Part shown: piece after piece, positions 23,550 to 34,424 of the stretch
Position numbering within the stretch: position 1 is the stretch's first letter
How the letters are laid out: each line of letters begins with the position of its first letter
Assembly: GCF_033807715.1 (NCBI RefSeq)
Contig: NC_084597.1
Span: 8,181,386-8,245,385, forward strand
DNA length: 64,000 bases
Direction of reading: 5' to 3'
DNA from: Cololabis saira
Lineage: Eukaryota > Chordata > Actinopteri > Beloniformes > Belonidae
Notes under the pieces: model-generated
Told to the model about the DNA's origin: nothing
Databases searched by the model: none
What the model saw: the letters and a program-made list of their open reading frames with translations, nothing else
Position numbers and translations under genes: made by a program

Positions 23550-25000
23550 AACGGTGCAGTTCCATGGCCGACCAGAGGGTGGCGCGTCCGCTATGAGTAA
23601 ACGGTCAGCCTGTGTTCACTCTCTTTTCGGCAGAAGTCATTGCCAAGAGCACACAGCTACAAACTGAGAACTCCCGGTAACAAATAAACACTCCTCACAC
23701 CAGAAATTCACCATAATTCGCCTGGTACACACTGTTAACAAGTAATTTGTTCGCCAGGGTGTTACATTGTGTGAGGATTCAGCTGGAATGGAGAGCCTCT
23801 GTTAGCAGGCCTTAGCTCCGGTAAGAAATGCTAATGCTAATCCGCCATCTTGGCTATCAGGACTCCCTTTGACTGTGTTACTCTTGATTCATGAATAAAA
23901 ACCAATTGGAGCTGTGATACTGTCGCCAAGAGTACGAGAGACTACACAGATACAGATACATATCATTTTAGTGGTGATAAATTAGTGTAAAAGGTCGCTA
24001 ATTACGTTAGCACCGAGCTAATCCCGCTAGCCGCGAGCTAATTGTGCACTGTCATGCTAAGGTTGTACACTATGGAGCTGTGATACTGTCTGTAGCAGAG
24101 CAGTAACAGTGTTTTACACCATTAAAGGTGCCTTATATTTAATTGTTTGAGGTTAAAGTTATGTTACTGAAGGAGTATTGATTGATTACCTGTATTATTA
24201 AGGTAATTTAATGGTTTAAATATGCTTAAGTGAATACATAATGGCTGTTTGATCCGTTAAAAGAGGGCTGAATATTAAAGGGCCCATGTTTAATGAAAAA
24301 TATGTTACAATTACAGTGCTGTTAAAAGAGAATACATAGATTTAATGTGTTAAAAATATAAATAGTGAGTTTAAATATATTATTTCATTTACATGTTGAA
24401 GTGAATGTTGTGATGTGATGTAATTCTATTCATTTTGCAATGATTAGACAGTGTGTATCTTTCATGATTGATATACTAAGAGAGGAAATGTTAATGATAG
24501 TGATGATTTAAGGAGATCGATAGAAAGAAATATAGATTATAATATGCATTCTTCGCTGTTTGCATAGATCGTTTTTTTACCCAGACTGAGTCGATCGGGA
24601 TCTGAACTTAATGTTCAGTGGCAAGCCAGTTTGAATTGAGGATTGACTGTGGAGGAACCAGCAACGCGGTGTGGCCAGCCGCAGGATCCATCTGCAGAGC
24701 ACAGCATTGTTGATTCCCTCTTCATTAACAGACAGATAAGACTAACACTCAAAATCTACCCGGGTAGTTCGAACACAGACATTAAAGAACACACACTCAT
24801 ACACAAGAAGACCTTTGCTTCTTTCCCTAAAGGAGCAGTATGCATTGGACATTGAACTCTTTATTTTGAAGGAACCTTTATTTTATTTTATGGGCCCATT
24901 TATTGTGCATTTGGGCACACTAGGAAGCCGGCTTAGGTAGGCAGGGTTTGTAAACTCATCTTTATTATTTTGTGAACAATACATTGAATTCAAACCATTC
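23550..25000 (+). other. Possible non-coding locus or retroelement, relative of 11530-14230
   Basis: Ordered landmarks: GGTGGCGCGTCC, a donor-like CTCCGGTAAG at 23817-23826, AAAAACCAATTGGAG, CAGACAGATAAG at about 24729 and CTACCCGGGTAG at 24758-24769. A 70-codon ORF at 24643-24855 shows no domain. It could be a solo or internal part of a retrotransposon; unproven. Confidence 0.3.
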
Positions 25001-25002
25001 CG

Positions 25003-25043
<41 letters not shown>
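25003..25043. repeat. GT microsatellite
   Basis: About 20 uninterrupted GT units. Confidence 0.95.
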
Positions 25044-25044
<1 letters not shown>

Positions 25045-25334
25045 TAATTCTGCTGACACAGGTTTTCAGGCTCTTCAGTCGTTCCTAGACCTACTGATAC
25101 TGGTTAAATAAATATCATCTATATACTTACCTTTGGTAACCGTTACACTATTCTCTGTTATAGAGCTCAGAAATGATGTTATAGACCGCTGTGTCTATAT
25201 CTATCTAAATATATTGTGTAATTTTAGACCAGTTATGTTTTGTTTTTTTTGGTATTTAAGCTGTATCAAAGATGGAACTGAGTCAGTCTGTGACTATCTG
25301 AGTTTTCAGCGCCATGTGATTGACAGCTGTCAGG

Positions 25335-25492
<158 letters not shown>

Positions 25493-25632
25493 CTACTGAA
25501 CAAGTTTGTGACTTTACTCTGCTTTCTGCAGCATAGGCCTATAGGCTTGCTTGGCTCAATAAAAGTGAGAATAAATGTTGTTTGATGGGTAGGATGAGGT
25601 GTTGTTGAACGTTAAAATCACTATCATAAGGG

Positions 25633-26545
25633 CTACGCCCATTGAGCGTAACCCGCTGTGAAGACTGAGTGGCAGCGTAAACTTTCAGTTTGAGTACTCA
25701 AACATCTAAAATGGGAAAGAACTGTTGTGGGATCAACTGTACTCATTGATTTAGCAAGAAATCTATCGCTGCAATTCGCAGAAACAACTGGATTCCAGGC
25801 ACCAAAACGTGGATTTGCGGTTCCCATTTTGAACCCGGTAATGTTGGATTTTTGGGTAGCTAACGTTAAACGGTCAAATCATAAAGTTCGGTGTCCTCAT
25901 CACTTTAATTTCTACAACAAATCCTGCCTTGAAGTCGGACCAAGCGTCAAGACTTTTGTATGCCTTTAAAGGAGCATGAGGCAGGATTTATGAAAAAGAT
26001 TTGTAAACGTTTTAAGTTTTCTAGTAATAAGTTCAGATGAAGCGTTCCAAACCAAAAAGAATGAGTCCTCTAGTGTATCTCTCCGTTGCCTTGAACAGGC
26101 TGTGTGCTGCAAAATGTGCTGCAGTGCTGGGGCCGAATTTCCCGCGCTGTCCTGTGGATGTGACGTCACATGACGCTGCATGTGCGTTCTCCCCGTTCTC
26201 CCGTGCCGGCTTCGCTGTTGCCTGCAGTACCCCCAACGGCCGTCGTGGTGAAGGGTGGCGCTAGAGAGTCTCATTTCTTAAAAGGAGCCTCATGCTCCTT
26301 TAAGCTTTGCTTCATATATTTCCCTGGCGTAGAAATTAAGTACATATAAATATCAAGAAACTGGATTCGTGACCAAATATTAATGTCCATGGACCACTGG
26401 TTCTTGGTAAATGTACGGGTCACTGTGAAGTCCAACTGCCTTTAATTTAAGCCGATAATCGTCTGTTATCCCGTCTTCTCCACTAGTTGCAGCCATTTTT
26501 GCCACTCAGTGCGAGTAAGGGGGTGTGGGAAAGGGACATCAATGT
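25633..26545 (+). pseudogene. DNA-transposon fossil with a THAP-domain exon (copy 2)
   Basis: An ATG at 25711 opens MGKNCCGINCTH, the start of a THAP zinc finger, then a stop, then SKKSIAAIRRNNWIPGTKTW and ICGSHFEP followed by GGTAATG, a donor-like end. The usual middle of the THAP domain is deleted between the CxxxC part and the WIAAIRR part. It is collinear with 6040-6715 apart from the insert at 25970-26299. No catalytic domain. Confidence 0.65.
25970..26299 (+). mobile_element. TTAA-flanked 330-bp MITE, copy 1 (AGGAGCATGAGGCAGG)
   Basis: AGGAGCATGAGG and CCTCATGCTCCT inverted ends, flanked by TTAA on both sides (25966-25969, 26300-26303). The relative at 6395-6405 reads GCCTTCAAGCTTTGC with no insert, an empty-site comparison. 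TTAA targets fit piggyBac or Kolobok. The interior, with TGACGTCACATGACG, is non-coding. Confidence 0.85.
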
Positions 26546-26559
26546 ATATCCTGTATTAA

Positions 26560-26890
26560 AGGAGCATGAAGCTCCTTTTAAGAAATGAGCGCCACCCTTC
26601 ACCACGACGGCCGTCGGGGGTACTGCAGCCAACAGTGATGCCGGCACGGGAGAACGGGGAGAACGCACATGCAGCGTCATGTGACGTCACATCTGCAGCC
26701 CAGCGCGGGAAATTCGGGACCGAATTGCAGCACATTTTGCAGCACACAGCCTGTTCAAGGCAAAGGAGAGATACAGTAGAGGAAACATTCTTTTTGGTTT
26801 GAAACGCTTAATCTGACATTATTACTAGAAAACTTAAAACGTATACACATTTTTTGCATAAATCCTGCCTCAATCCTGCCTCATGCTCCT
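26560..26890 (-). mobile_element. TTAA-flanked 331-bp MITE, copy 2
   Basis: Same family as 25970-26299 in the opposite orientation, with TTAA at 26556-26559 and 26891-26894. It lies only 260 bp from copy 1 and shares the ATGTGACGTCACATG and GGAGAACGGGGAGAACG blocks. The two form a long inverted repeat. Confidence 0.83.
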
Positions 26891-26899
26891 TTAAGTGCT

Positions 26900-27925
26900 C
26901 CCTGGTCACACCAAAATGTGTTAATTACCTGTAAAAGTGAGACTCTTGTAATGACGTTGGACGATGGATTTGTATGTGAAACGCTGTGGCTTCAGATCTG
27001 ATCAAAGGGGTTTCAAAATATGCATTTTTTTTGTTTGTTTTCAAAATCTTGCTGGTTTCATCATGGTACCCCCCCCTTACACACACCCCAATGTTCAGAC
27101 AAGTATAACAGAACAAATAACTGAAATAAAACAGTTTATAATCTGGTTTTTCCTCTGAGCAAGCCTCAGTTGTTTTGTTTGAGTCTGCAGTGACCAATTT
27201 AATGTTTCTGAGGAGGGGAAAAAAAATGTTTCAGGAGAAGGGAGGCTTTTGATGAGTGTGGGAAGTTTGTTCGCTGCACAGCAAATGAGCTGAAACTGGA
27301 CGCTGTACCATCGATGGCTGCAGTGAGGGGGAATACCACCAGGCCAGTCCGTGTCGACAACATTGTTCGTGTTTATTTTAACATGCATTTTCCACTTTAA
27401 ATGTATGTTGCTGCTGTCAGTCACTGTACAAAGTGCAGATGATTTAAAACTAAAATAGAAAGTGGAAACATTGGTTTGAGTGGTGCAAAGATGCATCAAA
27501 ATATGACAAAGAAACACTGATAAGTGCACGTGAGAGGCCTCATGTGTGCGATGATCTGGGGGATGGAAATAAATGTGGGAAAGCACGTGGCCACAGCTTG
27601 TCGCTGAACAAGGTCACGGAGACCAGAAAGGATGAGTGGACCACATCTGTCTACGGTTCAGCGCATGACGTAAATGGGAAAAATCAAGAAGCTGCAAAAG
27701 GCTTCGACTACACTATAATTCAAAATTGGCACAAGAATTTATGTTAATATCATAAATGAAGATGCTTGCCGCACATTCAGTCTTGTTACAAGACTGGAAG
27801 CATCTGGCCTGCCTCTGGATAGCTCTACAAGATGAAAACTGTATGCTTGTGCAGAAATTCAAAACAGAACTACAAAGGAAAGAGAGAAATTTGGCAAAAA
27901 TATATTAGTTGTTTAGATATTATCT
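26900..27925. other. Unassigned
   Basis: ORFs of 60-163 codons on both strands (for example the reverse one at 27095-27586) show no recognised domain, and their composition looks like intergenic DNA. Confidence 0.35.
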
Positions 27926-27931
27926 CAGAAG

Positions 27932-28511
27932 TACGGAAGAGTATTAGGGCCAGGCAGGAGAAAAATAAAAATTATATTTTAGAGGAGGTTTTTTTTTTCA
28001 TTATGCACTTCGAGAAAAAAGTCGAAATGTCGAGATTAATGTTGAAGTAGAATTTCGAGAAAAAAGTCGAAATGTTGAGAAATAAGTCAAAATTTCGAGA
28101 ATAAAGTCGAAATGTTGAGAAAAAAGTCGAAATGTTGAGAAAAAAGTTGAAATGTCAAGAAAAAAGTCAAAATGTTGAGAAAAAAGTCAAAATTTCGTGA
28201 ATAAAGTTGAAATGTTGAGAAAAAAGACAAAATGTCAAGAAAAAAGTCGAAATTTTAAGAAAAAAGTCAAAATGTCGAGATTAATGTTGAAGTATAATTT
28301 CGAGAAAAAAGTCTAAATTTTGTGAATAAAGTCAAAATTTCGCCTTTTTTTTCAACATTTCGACTTTTTTCTCGAAATTATACTTCAACAATATTCTCGA
28401 CATTTCGACTTTTTTCTCGACATTTCGTCTTTTTTCTCGAAGTGCACAATAAAAAACAATCTTCCACTCTCAAATTTTTTTTCTCTTGCCTGGCCCTAAT
28501 ACTCTTCCGTA
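27932..28511. mobile_element. GAGTATTAGGGCC-family element with 6-bp duplication and GTCGAAATG tandem core
   Basis: The ends TACGGAAGAGTATTAGGGCC and its inverted copy; perfect 6-bp flank CAGAAG (27926-27931, 28512-28517). The core is about 18 GAGAAAAAAGTCGAAATGTT-like units, most in one direction and the last few inverted, with the same TTATGCACTTCGAG and AGATTAATGTTGAAGTA blocks as the CAGGGGTCGGCAACCC hAT family. No transposase. Confidence 0.85.
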
Positions 28512-28517
28512 CAGAAG

Positions 28518-29130
28518 AGATATCTAAGAAGAGGCTTGACTACTGCAACAGCCTGCTCATCGGTATCCCCAACAAACACCTTCGGAAACTCCAACTCATT
28601 CAGAACTGTGCCGCCCGAACTCTGATGAGAACCTGCAAATACGACCATATCACCCCTATTCTCCAGAAACTCCACTGGCTTCCCATAACCGCAAGAAATC
28701 CAATTCAAGATCACCCTCATCACCCACCTCTGCATCTACAGCACTGCCCCTCAATACCTCAAAGACCTCCTGACCCCTCACTCATCCACCCGGAACCTCC
28801 GCTCACAAAAGACCAACCTCCTCTATCAGCCCCGCACACGACTCCGCTCCATGGGAGACCGAGCTTTCTGCTCTGCTGCCCCCACATCTGGAACTCCCTC
28901 CCTGAACACCTCCGTCAACCCCAGTCTGTGGACACCTTCAAAAAGGGGCTTAAAACTTTCCTGTTCAGGAAGGCTTTCCCTGGTCTTTCTTAGATGTTTT
29001 TTTTACTATTTTTATGCTTTTTTTACTTCTCGTCTTTTATGTGCCCTGACTTTCCCTTGTTTATGTAATGCACTTTGAGATTACACATGAAAAGTGCTAT
29101 ACAAATAAAATTTATTATTATTATTATTAT
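28518..29130 (+). pseudogene. L2-type LINE, reverse-transcriptase C-terminus and 3' tail
   Basis: Reads KKRLDYCNSLLIGIPNKHL, LQLIQNCAARTLMRTCKYDH, ITPILQKLHWLPITAR, then after a frameshift MGDRAFCSAAPTSGTP-type and IWNSLPEHLRQPQSVDTFKK, LKTFLFRKAF. These are the classical L2/Maui C-terminal motifs. The tail has CACTTTGAGATTACACATGA, GTGCTATACAAATAAA and TTATTA repeats. 5' truncated by retroposition; non-functional. The frame starting at 28322 runs in from the adjacent transposon. Confidence 0.8.
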
Positions 29131-29219
29131 AAGAAATTGTGTTTTCCTGTAGTGATGCTGGCAGTGGGTTCTGATAGATTTCACTGCACTACATCTGTAA
29201 ATTAGAAAAACGTATGACA

Positions 29220-29720
29220 TCATTTAGCAGCTGCAGTAGCAAGATTTTCTTCCTGCTCATCAAATGCACTAGGAGTCTCCCAGTGGAGGATGCTAGAGAT
29301 GTTGGAAGGTGTTGAAATCTTTATGCATGATATTCTGGTCCATGGGCGTCGCGAGAGGCCCAGCTCGCAGCACATCAAATCAGCTGGCCCCAAACTCACC
29401 AAGGAGACGTTTTCATTCAGACGGAGCCAGCTATGCTTCCTGATCACCTCAATTTCAAATCTAGGGGTCAGGCCAGACCGCCCAAAAACTATAAAACAAT
29501 TAACAAGCTGCCGACGCCTGGACACGTGCATGAGGTCACAAAGAGTAATGGGGAGATACATCCCCGCCCTCGCCACAGTATGTTTAGCTGTATGACAAAA
29601 AACATCTGGATATTTGGCACTCGCAGCAGTCAGCTTTTGAAAACATTAAAAGGATGTTGACACCTGCTCAGTCCTTTTCTTTTTATATCACAAAGCTTCC
29701 AACTGAAGCCAGTAGTTACA
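29220..29720 (+). pseudogene. Ty3/Gypsy retrotransposon reverse-transcriptase remnant
   Basis: Frames on the plus strand show MLEMLEGVEIFMHDILVHG (family form LEGV..H.DDILV.G, with the first catalytic Asp now His), KLTKETFSFRRSQL, then HEVTKSNGEIHPRPRHS-type shifted text that in another frame gives VMGRYIPALATVC, and SQLLKTLKG. This order (palm end, connection, start of RNase H) is that of Gypsy pol. Several frameshifts; no LTR seen near it. Confidence 0.65.
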
Positions 29721-29839
29721 GAGCGGCGGCCGTGGAGCTGCGACCCCATGGTTACCACGGAGACCGGCCTAACTGAGGCTCAAACATGCTGTCTGGCTGC
29801 TGTCTGAGCTTTTAATATCACACTTTACTCCAGGATTAT

Positions 29840-30630
29840 TAGGGCCCGAAGGCCCTATTGTATCTGTAGGAATTTTTCTTTATTCTTTCTTTTTCTTCTG
29901 ACGAAATGAAGGCCTTTTTGCCCCCCTAAACGTGCCCCAAAAGTCACCAAATTTTGCACCAACCCAGGCCTGGCGAAAAATGTGATATTTAATGGTTTGC
30001 ATTAATGGGCGTGGCCTAATGGCTCAACAGCGCCCCCTAGAAAACTTGGTGCCTCAAGCCCCACAATACGGTTTGACGTACATGCACGAAAATCGGTACA
30101 CACCTGTATCATGTCGCAACTTAAAGAAAAGTCTCTTGGCGTCATGGCCGAAACTGAACAGGAAGTCGGCCATTTTTTAATTAATTGTGTAATTTTGGCG
30201 CAATTTATGCCATTCCTTCGGCAGTTAATACGACCCGAACCGCAACGTGCACCCAGGTGTGTTATACATCAAAATGTGCGTCTCCATCCTGCGACGACGC
30301 ACATTACTTTTCTCAGTCAAAAGCGTTACCGTGGCGACGATAGACGCCAAAAAGTGCGCCCCCCTCTTCATCATTCCATATTTGATAGTTCCTACTTTGT
30401 GCCATAACTTTTGAATGGTTTGACATAAAGACTCGTGTGTGGTGTCATCGGACTCAGTTTTGAGTCCTTGAACATAATTGGTGCAAATTAGCCCCACCCC
30501 TTTTTCTGATTGGTCGATATCTGATAGTTTTCTGCAATATTTTTTGAATGGTTTGACATAAAGAGTCCTTGATCTTTATGGGTGAAAATTGCACGCGCGA
30601 GGGCCCGTTCATTGCTGCTTGCAGCTTTAA
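29840..30630 (+). repeat. GGCCC interspersed repeat (copy 2, nearly complete)
   Basis: Starts AGGGCCCGAAGGCCCTATTG and ends GCGAGGGCCCGTTCATTGCT then GCTTGCAGCTTTAA. About 650 bp are collinear with 10372-11085. The two GGCCC-bearing ends are partly inverted. The superfamily cannot be assigned. Confidence 0.75.
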
Positions 30631-30839
30631 TTATAATTATTTCTTTCACACAGCAAGGGGGAAAGATATTTTACTTGAAAATCGTCAAATTCACTCTTTT
30701 GCCATTTTTGTTATAGTTAATTGTTATAGTTAGTTACTCTACATTTTAATTAATATGATGCGTCTGTAGTGTGTATGTGGGGGAGTGTGGTTTGTGTGAG
30801 AGGTGGGGGGGTTTGGCCCCTGTTTTAACTTTTTAAATT

Positions 30840-30915
30840 GTACAATTTTTAAACACTTTGTGCTACATATATGTATGCAAAGGGCTTTATAAATAAAGCT
30901 TGATTGATTGATTAT
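30840..30915 (+). repeat. L2-like 3' tail (GCTTTATAAATAAAGCTTGATTG)
   Basis: AAAGGGCTTTATAAATAAAG followed by TTGATTGATTGATT is the common L2 tail with its short tandem repeat. Confidence 0.5.
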
Positions 30916-31294
30916 GGAAGATTTTGGCACCAAACCCAATATTTTGACTCTGATGTTCTGAGATGTAACAAATTAATCTTGAATCTTGTAAATGTAACTG
31001 TGGATGGGAGGTCACGTGACCTAGCGCCTATTTAAGTCAGTCAACAAGAATTATGAAAAGCGTAATCAAAACTGTCGTCTCCTTGGCTGTATTTCAAAAC
31101 AGTTTTTAAGCTCTTGTGGGGAAAAAACAATTATTTGTTTTGTTGGGGATGTTCCAGGGGTTCAGGGTGTAGATACATGACGTATGAATGCTGATGTATT
31201 TAGAATTCACTTATTCAGTTTAGCAGGAAAAAACATCATCTTTATGGTCAAAGGGACACAGAACAACATAATGTTTTAAGTGTTTTTAATTATG

Positions 31295-31375
31295 CAAAAT
31301 AAAGGTTACACACCTGCAATATTAGTAGCTGCTGTGCAGCTGCTAATGGGGATCCAATCAAATAAACAAATAAAC
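31295..31375 (+). repeat. LINE-like tail (GCAGCTGCTAATGGGGATCC)
   Basis: GTGCAGCTGCTAATGGGGAT then CAATCAAATAAACAAATAAA resembles a common fish LINE 3' end. Only the end is present. Confidence 0.4.
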
Positions 31376-31428
31376 AATGGTGGCAACAGCAAAGGGGGAA
31401 AAACCCAACAGTGTTATAGGTTTGCTCA

Positions 31429-32099
31429 TACGACGGAGTATTAGGGCCAAACTAAGACAAAAAAAAAATAGGAAATTACGAGAATAAAGTCATAATGTTG
31501 CGAGAATAAAGTCGTAATAGAATAAAGTCATAATATTACGAGGATAAAGTCGTAACATTACGAGAATAAAGTCGTAATTTATGAGAATAAAGTCTTAATA
31601 TTACGAGAATAAACTCGTGACATTACGAGAATAAAGTAATATGAGAATAAAGTCGTCATATTATGAGAATAAAGTCGTCATATTATGAGAATAAAGTCGT
31701 CATATTATGAGAATAAAGTCGTAATATTACGAGAATAAAGTCGTCATATTACGAGAATAAAGTTGTAATATTATGAGAATAAAGTCGTCTTAATATGAGA
31801 ATAAAGTCGTAATATTACGAGAATAAAGTCGTAACATTACGAGAATAAAGTCGCAATTTATAAGAATAAAGTCGTAATATTACAAGAATAAAGTGTTAAT
31901 TTATGAGAACTCTAACAGGAAGAGTGTGTTAAAAGGTTGAATATTGAGCATCTTGTGAAGTTATATTTATATATTTATAATATATTTAATATTACGATTT
32001 TATTCTCGTAATATTACGACTTTATTCTCATATTATTATGACTTTATTTTCGTAATTTCCTTCTTTTTTTTCTTAGTTTGGCCCTAATACTCCGTCGTA
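31429..32099. mobile_element. GAGTATTAGGGCC-family element with ATTACGAGAATAAAGTCG core (copy A)
   Basis: Both ends are TACGACGGAGTATTAGGGCC, inverted, with a perfect 6-bp flank TGCTCA (31423-31428, 32100-32105). The core is more than 20 units of roughly GAGAATAAAGTCGTAATATTAC. After an AT-rich spacer near 31925-31985 the last few units are inverted, so the element folds on itself. Non-coding. Confidence 0.85.
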
Positions 32100-32496
32100 T
32101 GCTCAAAGTGTCACTGATGATTAGAAATACTTTTGTTTTTAGAGCTAAAAGAGAGAGATGTCCTATACAGCCGTGATTCCCAACCCCCGGTCCCCGGACC
32201 GGTACCGGTCCGTAGAGCCGTTACTACCGGGCCGTGGAATGGCTTGTGTTCCGATCATAATTAGGGCTGCAACGACGTTGTCGACAAAAAGCGATAATCC
32301 AAATTGTCGGCAATTGTCACCAGACGGTTTTTTCCCAATGGAGTGAGGCATCTCACTTCACTTCACCTCATACAATCTCTGCCCAGAGCCGCGTGTCAGC
32401 GCAGCTTTTTTTTTTTTTTTTTCTTTTTTGCGTCTCCCCGCACCAGACGACTGCGCTCACTGATCAATACTAGAGATGCTGATCAATGATGAGCAG

Positions 32497-32958
32497 GGGT
32501 CCGTTTCACAAAGCAGGTTTAGTGAAAACTCTGAGTCTGTTAACCCTGAAATGAGGGAAACTGAGTTTTCCGTTTCACAAAGGGAGGTAACTCAAACCAG
32601 AGAAAGAGAGGTAACTCTAGCCTGTTTCACAAAGAGAGGTAACTTAAGCTCTCGGTCAGTTACTGCAGTAACAGACGCTCTGAACCTAACCTGGACCAGG
32701 TTTATATCAATGAACCTCGAGTTTCTCTGCGTCTCCGCCTCTTTCAGAGCCGCACGCACATTTGATTTCCTCATTCATTTAGTCAGCAGGCGAGTTTTGG
32801 CGAAGTTCTGCCGTCTGTCATTAAAAACAGAGTCAGTATTTTAGAAGTCCATTGTTACGAACATGGCATGTCCTTTTGATGAAGACACAATTGATGAAGG
32901 TGCAGAATTAATGCGCAGAGAATTAAATATTCGTCGGGATATGGTTATCAGACCGCGT
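32497..32958 (+). pseudogene. PIF/Harbinger fragment with HARBI1-like transposase N-terminus
   Basis: A GTCCGTTTCACAAAGCAGGT block and further TTTCACAAAG repeats resemble a Harbinger-type end. An ATG at 32863 opens MACPFDEDTIDEGAELMRR and ELNIRRDMVIRPR, matching the start of fish HARBI1-like transposases. After Arg32 (32958) homology ends abruptly and the frame stops at 33030. The DDE domain is absent. The ORF is short, about 55 codons. Confidence 0.65.
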
Positions 32959-32984
32959 AATACATGTACATTACAGTACATAGT

Positions 32985-33240
32985 CTCATTACAGGCAAAG
33001 CAATATGTGTTAATCCTTTATTTGTTATAATTTTGATGATTGAATTGTTTAATGATTTCATAATATATTCAAATTTTTTGAGATTTTTTATTTGGGGTTT
33101 TCATAAACTCTGAGCCATAATCATCAAAATTATAACAAATAAAGGCTTGAAATATCTCACTTTGCATGTCGTGGGAAATAATATTTGTTTCACCTTAAGT
33201 TGAATTTACTACGAATGAAGTTTTGCAATATATTCAAATT
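32985..33240. repeat. Imperfect palindromic repeat (ATAACAAATAAAGGCTTGAA)
   Basis: GTCTCATTACAGGCAAAGCA, then CCTTTATTTGTTATAATTTTG, mirrors CAAAATTATAACAAATAAAGG and CACTTTGCATG on the right. Confidence 0.6.
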
Positions 33241-33638
33241 TTCCGACCTCCACCTGTATATTATTACATGAATAAATAAGAGCATAATACAGGGGTCTCC
33301 AACTCCGGTCCTGGAGAGACCTATCCAGCATGTTTTAGGTGTCTCCCTGCATGAATGACAGCAGCAAAGTTGAATAAAATATCTATTTTTCATTGAAGTA
33401 CCCATCTTTCTCGTGTTTATTATCATTTGCCACATAATTAAAGCAACCTCATACTAAATTTAAGAAAACAATTTTTGCATTTTTTTGTCATATAATTTCA
33501 TCCAAAACTTGTCGAAATGTGTTTCTTTGAGTGGCAGCCCTGTCATGGCTTGGCGGACAATAAGTTCTGGTACCTGACCGGACTGAACAGCGCCATGCAC
33601 AGGTGCTGTATGCAGGTTAGGTTCAGTCTGCTGCAGAG

Positions 33639-34058
33639 ATGAGCGGACCTCAGCAAACCTCCATGAGCCGTTTCTTTACTGGTTGTTCGAGTAAAAGAAA
33701 TAGTGATGAACAAGTGGAAAATCCTACCAAAAAGAAAAGCAAAAGCTTTAATCGCAAGTACGACATTATGTATATAAAATACGGATTTGTTGCAACGGGC
33801 GATTTGGAGGCGCCAAACACACTTTGTATTTTATGTGGAGAAACGCTCGCCAACGAAGCAAAAGAAGCCATCCAAGCTTCAAAGACACTTAAATACAAAA
33901 CATCCTTCTCTCAAAGACAAACCAGTGGAAGGAAAAAACGTGACTTAGATTTGCAGAAGCAAGTTTTAAAGGCCACAACATCAGCTAACGTCGCTGATGA
34001 TAGCCTGCATTTTAAAATGCATTGTTTTTTTCTAAAATGTTTATTAAAATTGACATAA
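33639..34058 (+). pseudogene. Broken hAT transposase N-terminus (BED-like zinc finger region)
   Basis: Reads MSGPQQTSMSRFFTG, then FNRKYDIMYIKYGFVATGD and LCILCGETLANEAKEA, as in SCAND3/ZBED5/FAM200-like proteins (RKY...Y..GF....CIICG..L.NE). Then a frameshift: the next family motif, a PSKL..H...KHP block, is in another frame (about 33867-33940) before LQKQVLKATTSANVA resumes. The catalytic hAT domain is missing; 34058 is close to the element's right end. Confidence 0.7.
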
Positions 34059-34424
34059 ATTGTCAACCGGTCCCTGAGCTTTTTGTTTATACTTCTGCTG
34101 GTCCTTGGCACAAAAAAGGTTGGGAACCCCTGCTATACAGCATATATGAGAAAGAAGTTCTGCCTTGCTGGAGTTAACAACAGTGCAGAGCTAAACGGCA
34201 GCAGGTGGTTTTGTGTTTGGGGGGCTGAGTTAACTGTTCTTTTGTTGCATGTGAGACGAGGTGAAAACAAAATAATAGAGTTATTACGGACACTTTACAG
34301 TTGGAGTCTGCACAAAGCTACTTTCTGATCATGTCTTCATTGTTTATTTCATTGTTTTGAAGTACAGATGGAAACTAGCCTTGTGCTACAATCTGGCACA
34401 TTTACATATGTATATATGTTCATC

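Larger units (their letters stand above)
32171..34132. mobile_element. hAT (SCAND3/ZBED-like) element with nested insertions
   Basis: Ends CCGTGATTCCCAACCC and GGTTGGGAACCCCTG, perfect 8-bp flank CTATACAG (32163-32170, 34133-34140). Inside: a CCGGTCCCCGGACCGGTACC palindrome near the left end, a fragment of a GGGCTGCAACGA element (about 32265), a Harbinger fragment (32497-32958), a palindromic repeat (32985-33240), a MITE fragment (33292-33350) and a broken transposase start (33639-34058). Confidence 0.85.

Noticed and set aside
28322..28993. 223-codon ORF
   Set aside because: Runs from transposon tandem repeat into an L2 fragment; the join is chance, and the L2 frame shifts inside.
31480..31900. 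Regular ATTACGAGAATAAAGTCG spacing as a CRISPR or origin signal
   Set aside because: Tandem core of a transposon with inverted ends and target duplication; no spacers.
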